A program made the position numbers and the translations under genes. A model generated the notes under the pieces. It ran no database searches, was not told where the DNA came from, and worked only from the letters and a program-made list of their open reading frames with translations. From Aurantiacibacter poecillastricola (GTDB taxonomy: Bacteria > Pseudomonadota > Alphaproteobacteria > Sphingomonadales > Sphingomonadaceae), in the NCBI RefSeq assembly GCF_030730945.1, contig NZ_JAVAMS010000001.1:62001-126000 (forward strand): 64,000 nucleotides of DNA, read 5' to 3'. Positions 61,743-64,000 of this stretch are shown here, one piece after another (the first letter of the stretch is position 1; the number at the start of each line of letters is the position of its first letter).

Positions 61743-62963
61743 ATGAGCCCGCGCAGCATCCTTCCCCTCGTCCTGCTCGGCGGGGTGTTCGTGATGGAGG
61801 GGTTCGACATCGCCGCGATGGCACTCGCCGTGCCGCGCCTTACCGACATGGGCCTCGACCCGGCGGGCTTCGGCTGGGTGTTCACTGCATTGCTGGTGGG
61901 CCTCGGCGCAGGCGGAGCCTTGCTTGCCCCGCTGGGAGACCGGTTCGGGCGGCGGCTGCTGATCGTAAGCGGCTGCGGTATCACCGGCCTTGCCACCCTG
62001 GCGACCGCGACCGCAGGCTCGATCACCGAATTCCTGATCTGGCGACTGGTGACAGGCCTCGCGCTGGGCGCGGCGCTGCCCAATGTCAGTGCACTGTCGG
62101 CGGAGCTGGCGCCCGAACGGCTGCGCGCCACGATCATGGCCGTGGTCTCGGCGGGCATCCCGCTCGGCATCGCGATAGCGGGCCTGACTGCGCCCGAGAT
62201 CATCGATCTTGGCAATTGGCCCGGCCTGTTCGTCGCACCCGGAGCGATGGCGCTGCTACTCGCATTGATGCTGCAACTCATCCTCTCGGGAGAGCGACCC
62301 GAAAAAGCCGAGGCCGACCCTTCCAAAAATCGCGCAAAATTGCCGCAGCTCGTGCTGTTCAGCGGCTTGTGGATCTTTCCCTTCGCAGTGTTCGCCACCA
62401 TGCTCGCGCTGAACGCGCTCAATCTCTACCTCCTCAACAGCTGGCTGCCGACCGTGCTGCCACAAGCGGGGATGAGCCTCGATGCCGCCGCCCGCATTTC
62501 GGGCGTGGTGCAACTGGCTGGCCTTGCCATCGGCATCGGCGCCAGCCTGCTGCTCGATCGCTGGCACAAGGGCGCGGCGCTGGTTTTGTTATTCGGCGCG
62601 ATCGCGCTGTCCTTCGCCGCCGTCTTCGTGACCGCTCCCGATCCGCTGGTATGGACGATCCTGCTATGCGTGGGCGTAGGCGGCGCGAGTGCTGGCGGCA
62701 TGGTGCTGCCGGGCCTGTGCGCCTACCTGTTCCCCGCCCGCCTGTTGTCGAGCGCGGTGGGCATGGGCGTGCTGGTCGCGCGCCTGGGCGCCTTTGCCGG
62801 GCCGCCGCTGGGCGGGTGGATGCTGGCAAACGAGATCCCGGCGCAGACCTTCCTCGGCGTAGCCGCCCTGCCCGCCATTGCCTGCGCGGTGGTAGCCCTG
62901 ATGGTTCCGGCGGCGCTGCGGCGGCGGGAGAGGGCCGAACCCAACGCGCCTGCTACGCCCTGA
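61743..62963 (+). CDS. MFS transporter, aromatic acid:H+ symporter (AAHS) type
   Basis: 406 residues with twelve membrane helices. The first-helix segment GVFVMEGFDIAAMALAVPRL carries the AAHS/BenK/PcaK-type motif with the acidic Asp in EGFD, and loop 2-3 has PLGDRFGRRLL. Such carriers import aromatic acids. A GGAGGCGGAG ribosome-binding site precedes the ATG. Its 3' end overlaps the convergent SnoaL-like gene by 11 nt. Confidence 0.88.
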   Translation: MSPRSILPLVLLGGVFVMEGFDIAAMALAVPRLTDMGLDPAGFGWVFTALLVGLGAGGALLAPLGDRFGRRLLIVSGCGITGLATLATATAGSITEFLIWRLVTGLALGAALPNVSALSAELAPERLRATIMAVVSAGIPLGIAIAGLTAPEIIDLGNWPGLFVAPGAMALLLALMLQLILSGERPEKAEADPSKNRAKLPQLVLFSGLWIFPFAVFATMLALNALNLYLLNSWLPTVLPQAGMSLDAAARISGVVQLAGLAIGIGASLLLDRWHKGAALVLLFGAIALSFAAVFVTAPDPLVWTILLCVGVGGASAGGMVLPGLCAYLFPARLLSSAVGMGVLVARLGAFAGPPLGGWMLANEIPAQTFLGVAALPAIACAVVALMVPAALRRRERAEPNAPATP

Positions 62964-63378
62964 AATCCAGACCGCCGGTCCGCTCGGCAAAGCGCCAGCC
63001 GTCTGGGGTGCGCACGCAGCGGTCCTCGAAAGTGCCGATCAGCGGGGATTTCGCATCCTGCACCGGCAGGCCGTCCTGAGCTGCATCGCCCATATAGAGC
63101 ACGATCACCGACTTCGCCCGCGCCTCGCTTTCGTTCACCACGTCCACAAGCGTGTTCGCCATCACATGGCGCTGCGCGCGCGGCGGGCGGGCGGTGAAGC
63201 TGGCGAGGATCGCCTCACGACCCACCACCGGATCGCCGCCGCTGGGACGGCGGAACACCGCGTCCTCGGTGTAGAGCGAGGCGCATCTGTCCCAGTCCTG
63301 CGCGTCGTTCGCCCACACATATTTGTGGATCAGGCGGGTGACGTCGGCCTCGATATCGCGGCGCTCGTTCTCGGTCAT
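62953..63378 (-). CDS. Small SnoaL/NTF2-like protein
   Basis: 141 residues with one NTF2-like domain: IEADVTRLIHKYVWANDAQDWDRCASLYTEDAVFRRP, then a sheet half ending FEDRCVRTPDGWRFAERT. The GGAG before the ATG and a 4-nt overlap with the MarR gene suggest co-expression with the regulator. Function unknown. Confidence 0.82.
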   Translation of the reverse strand: MTENERRDIEADVTRLIHKYVWANDAQDWDRCASLYTEDAVFRRPSGGDPVVGREAILASFTARPPRAQRHVMANTLVDVVNESEARAKSVIVLYMGDAAQDGLPVQDAKSPLIGTFEDRCVRTPDGWRFAERTGGLDFRA

Positions 63379-63908
63379 GAATTCTCCGGTTTGGTGCTTT
63401 CGAGGAAGACGGAGTTGCCCTTGGCATCGGTTGCATCCAGCCGCTCGATCAGCCGCTCCACCGTGCTGGCGAAACCGGCGAGCTCATCGCGGTCGAGCTG
63501 CGAGAACAGGTAGTGCGCCACGGTCTCGGTCTGCGGGCGCATGATCTGGTAGAGCCTTGCACCCTCTTCCGACAGGCTCAGCCACTTGCGCCGCTTGTTG
63601 CCCTCGTCCCGCTCCACCACGATCCGCCCGTGCTTCTGCAGCGCGCTCACCGCGCGGCTGATGCTCATGGCGTTCACCCCGGTCAGCTCGGCAACCTCGT
63701 GGCTGGCGGTGCGGCCGAGTGCGCCGATCGTCATCAGCAGGCGGAACTCGTTGACGCTGATCTTGTAGCGATGCGCCAGATGCGTGGAGAACGGCGCCAT
63801 CAGCCGGTTGGTCAGCTTCAGCAGGCGGTGCAGCAGCACCACCTCGCCCGTCTCGTCCATGTGCATGGTGGCCCTGCCATCCATCGCGGGCCCGGCTTCG
63901 CCGCTCAT
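63375..63908 (-). CDS. MarR-family transcriptional regulator
   Basis: 177 residues with a winged helix (~45-125): ISVNEFRLLMTIGALGRTASHEVAELTGVNAMSISRAVSALQKHGRIVVERDEGNKRRKWLSLS. MarR proteins bind palindromes as dimers and release them on binding phenolic ligands. The start at 63908 follows GGGAGGCGGAGG. A TAAC-N4-GTTA palindrome lies upstream at 63958 and at two other divergent promoters here, so it is the likely regulator of the phenolic gene cluster. Confidence 0.92.
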   Translation of the reverse strand: MSGEAGPAMDGRATMHMDETGEVVLLHRLLKLTNRLMAPFSTHLAHRYKISVNEFRLLMTIGALGRTASHEVAELTGVNAMSISRAVSALQKHGRIVVERDEGNKRRKWLSLSEEGARLYQIMRPQTETVAHYLFSQLDRDELAGFASTVERLIERLDATDAKGNSVFLESTKPENS

Positions 63909-63957
63909 CCTCCGCCTCCCATTGATCGCAATCAAGGATGCAACCTTGCGCTGATTG

Positions 63958-63969
63958 TAACAGGCGTTA
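63958..63969. promoter_or_regulatory. Putative MarR operator upstream of the MarR gene
   Basis: TAACAGGCGTTA, within a larger inverted repeat TGTAAC (63956-63961) and GTTACA (63972-63977). It lies 49 bp before the MarR start, suggesting autorepression. A second inverted pair, TTGAT (63922-63926) with ATCAA (63931-63935), is closer to the start. Confidence 0.55.
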
Positions 63970-63988
63970 GCGTTACAGCAAAGAATCG

Positions 63989-64000
63989 AGGGAAGAGAGG
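63989..64000 (+). promoter_or_regulatory. Likely ribosome-binding site of a gene beyond the right edge
   Basis: AGGGAAGAGAGG at the edge resembles a Shine-Dalgarno sequence. A plus-strand gene divergent from the MarR gene probably starts just outside the window and would share the operator at 63958. Confidence 0.35.

Noticed and set aside
47648-63908. Classical polyethylene glycol or polyvinyl alcohol degradation operon
   Set aside because: A PQQ or alcohol dehydrogenase, aldehyde dehydrogenase and TBDR do occur in those operons, but the VAO flavocytochrome, AAHS importer and MarR regulator fit a phenolic substrate better. It cannot be excluded for the PQQ sub-operon.

Overview
This is 64 kb of a high-GC chromosome from an alphaproteobacterium. 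It is most likely a member of Sphingomonadales (Erythrobacteraceae or Sphingomonadaceae). The evidence is the split glycine decarboxylase (gcvPA/gcvPB), three large TonB-dependent receptors (TBDRs), a LacI-controlled laminarin locus containing a tryptophan-halogenase homologue, an alphaproteobacterial-style che operon, and a rich set of aromatic/alcohol-oxidation genes. No rRNA, tRNA, insertion sequence, prophage or CRISPR array was seen.

Layout. 1-3.8 kb: 3' end of gcvT, then gcvH-gcvPA-gcvPB (glycine cleavage). 3.8-6.2 kb: a hairpin pair, an array of seven GTGTSACC motifs spaced 20-22 bp, a lower-GC ATP-grasp-like gene, a patatin-like lipase and a palindromic intergenic element. 6.2-18.6 kb: a laminarin/beta-glucan utilisation locus. 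It has a TBDR, a GH16 laminarinase lipoprotein, a LacI regulator, an MFS carrier, a GH3 beta-glucosidase lipoprotein and a FucP-like sugar permease, with a divergent flavin-dependent halogenase homologue. GAACGTTC-type palindromes sit in front of the TBDR/halogenase pair and the GH3 gene. 18.7-24.6 kb: an atypical PhoB-like regulator, a second TBDR paired with a lipoprotein, and a small TPR protein.

24.8-36.5 kb: a compact type IV secretion operon (virB1-B2-B3-B4-B6-B9-B10-B11) with no virB5, virB7, virB8, virD4 or relaxase gene, followed by ppk and ppx. A 13/14 match to a Pho box lies just upstream of virB1. 36.9-39.3 kb: a SnoaL-like protein divergent from a lignostilbene-dioxygenase-like carotenoid oxygenase, then a DksA-type zinc-finger protein. 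39.4-47.6 kb: cheA-cheW-cheY-cheB-cheR, a GGDEF-EAL protein and a chemoreceptor.

47.6-63.9 kb: a catabolic region for a phenolic or alcohol substrate. It encodes a VAO/p-cresol-methylhydroxylase-type flavoprotein with its cytochrome c and a small Tat-signal protein, a lipoprotein quinohaemoprotein (PQQ) dehydrogenase, two aldehyde dehydrogenases, a zinc alcohol dehydrogenase, an esterase-like hydrolase, an NmrA-type oxidoreductase, a third TBDR, an aromatic-acid-type MFS importer, three NTF2/SnoaL-like proteins (one with a duplicated domain) and a MarR regulator. The same 12-bp palindrome, TAAC-N4-GTTA, lies in all three intergenic regions with outward-facing transcription here. This suggests one MarR regulon covering the region. 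The most interesting leads are this regulon, the Pho-box-linked T4SS/polyphosphate locus and the phased GTGTSACC array.
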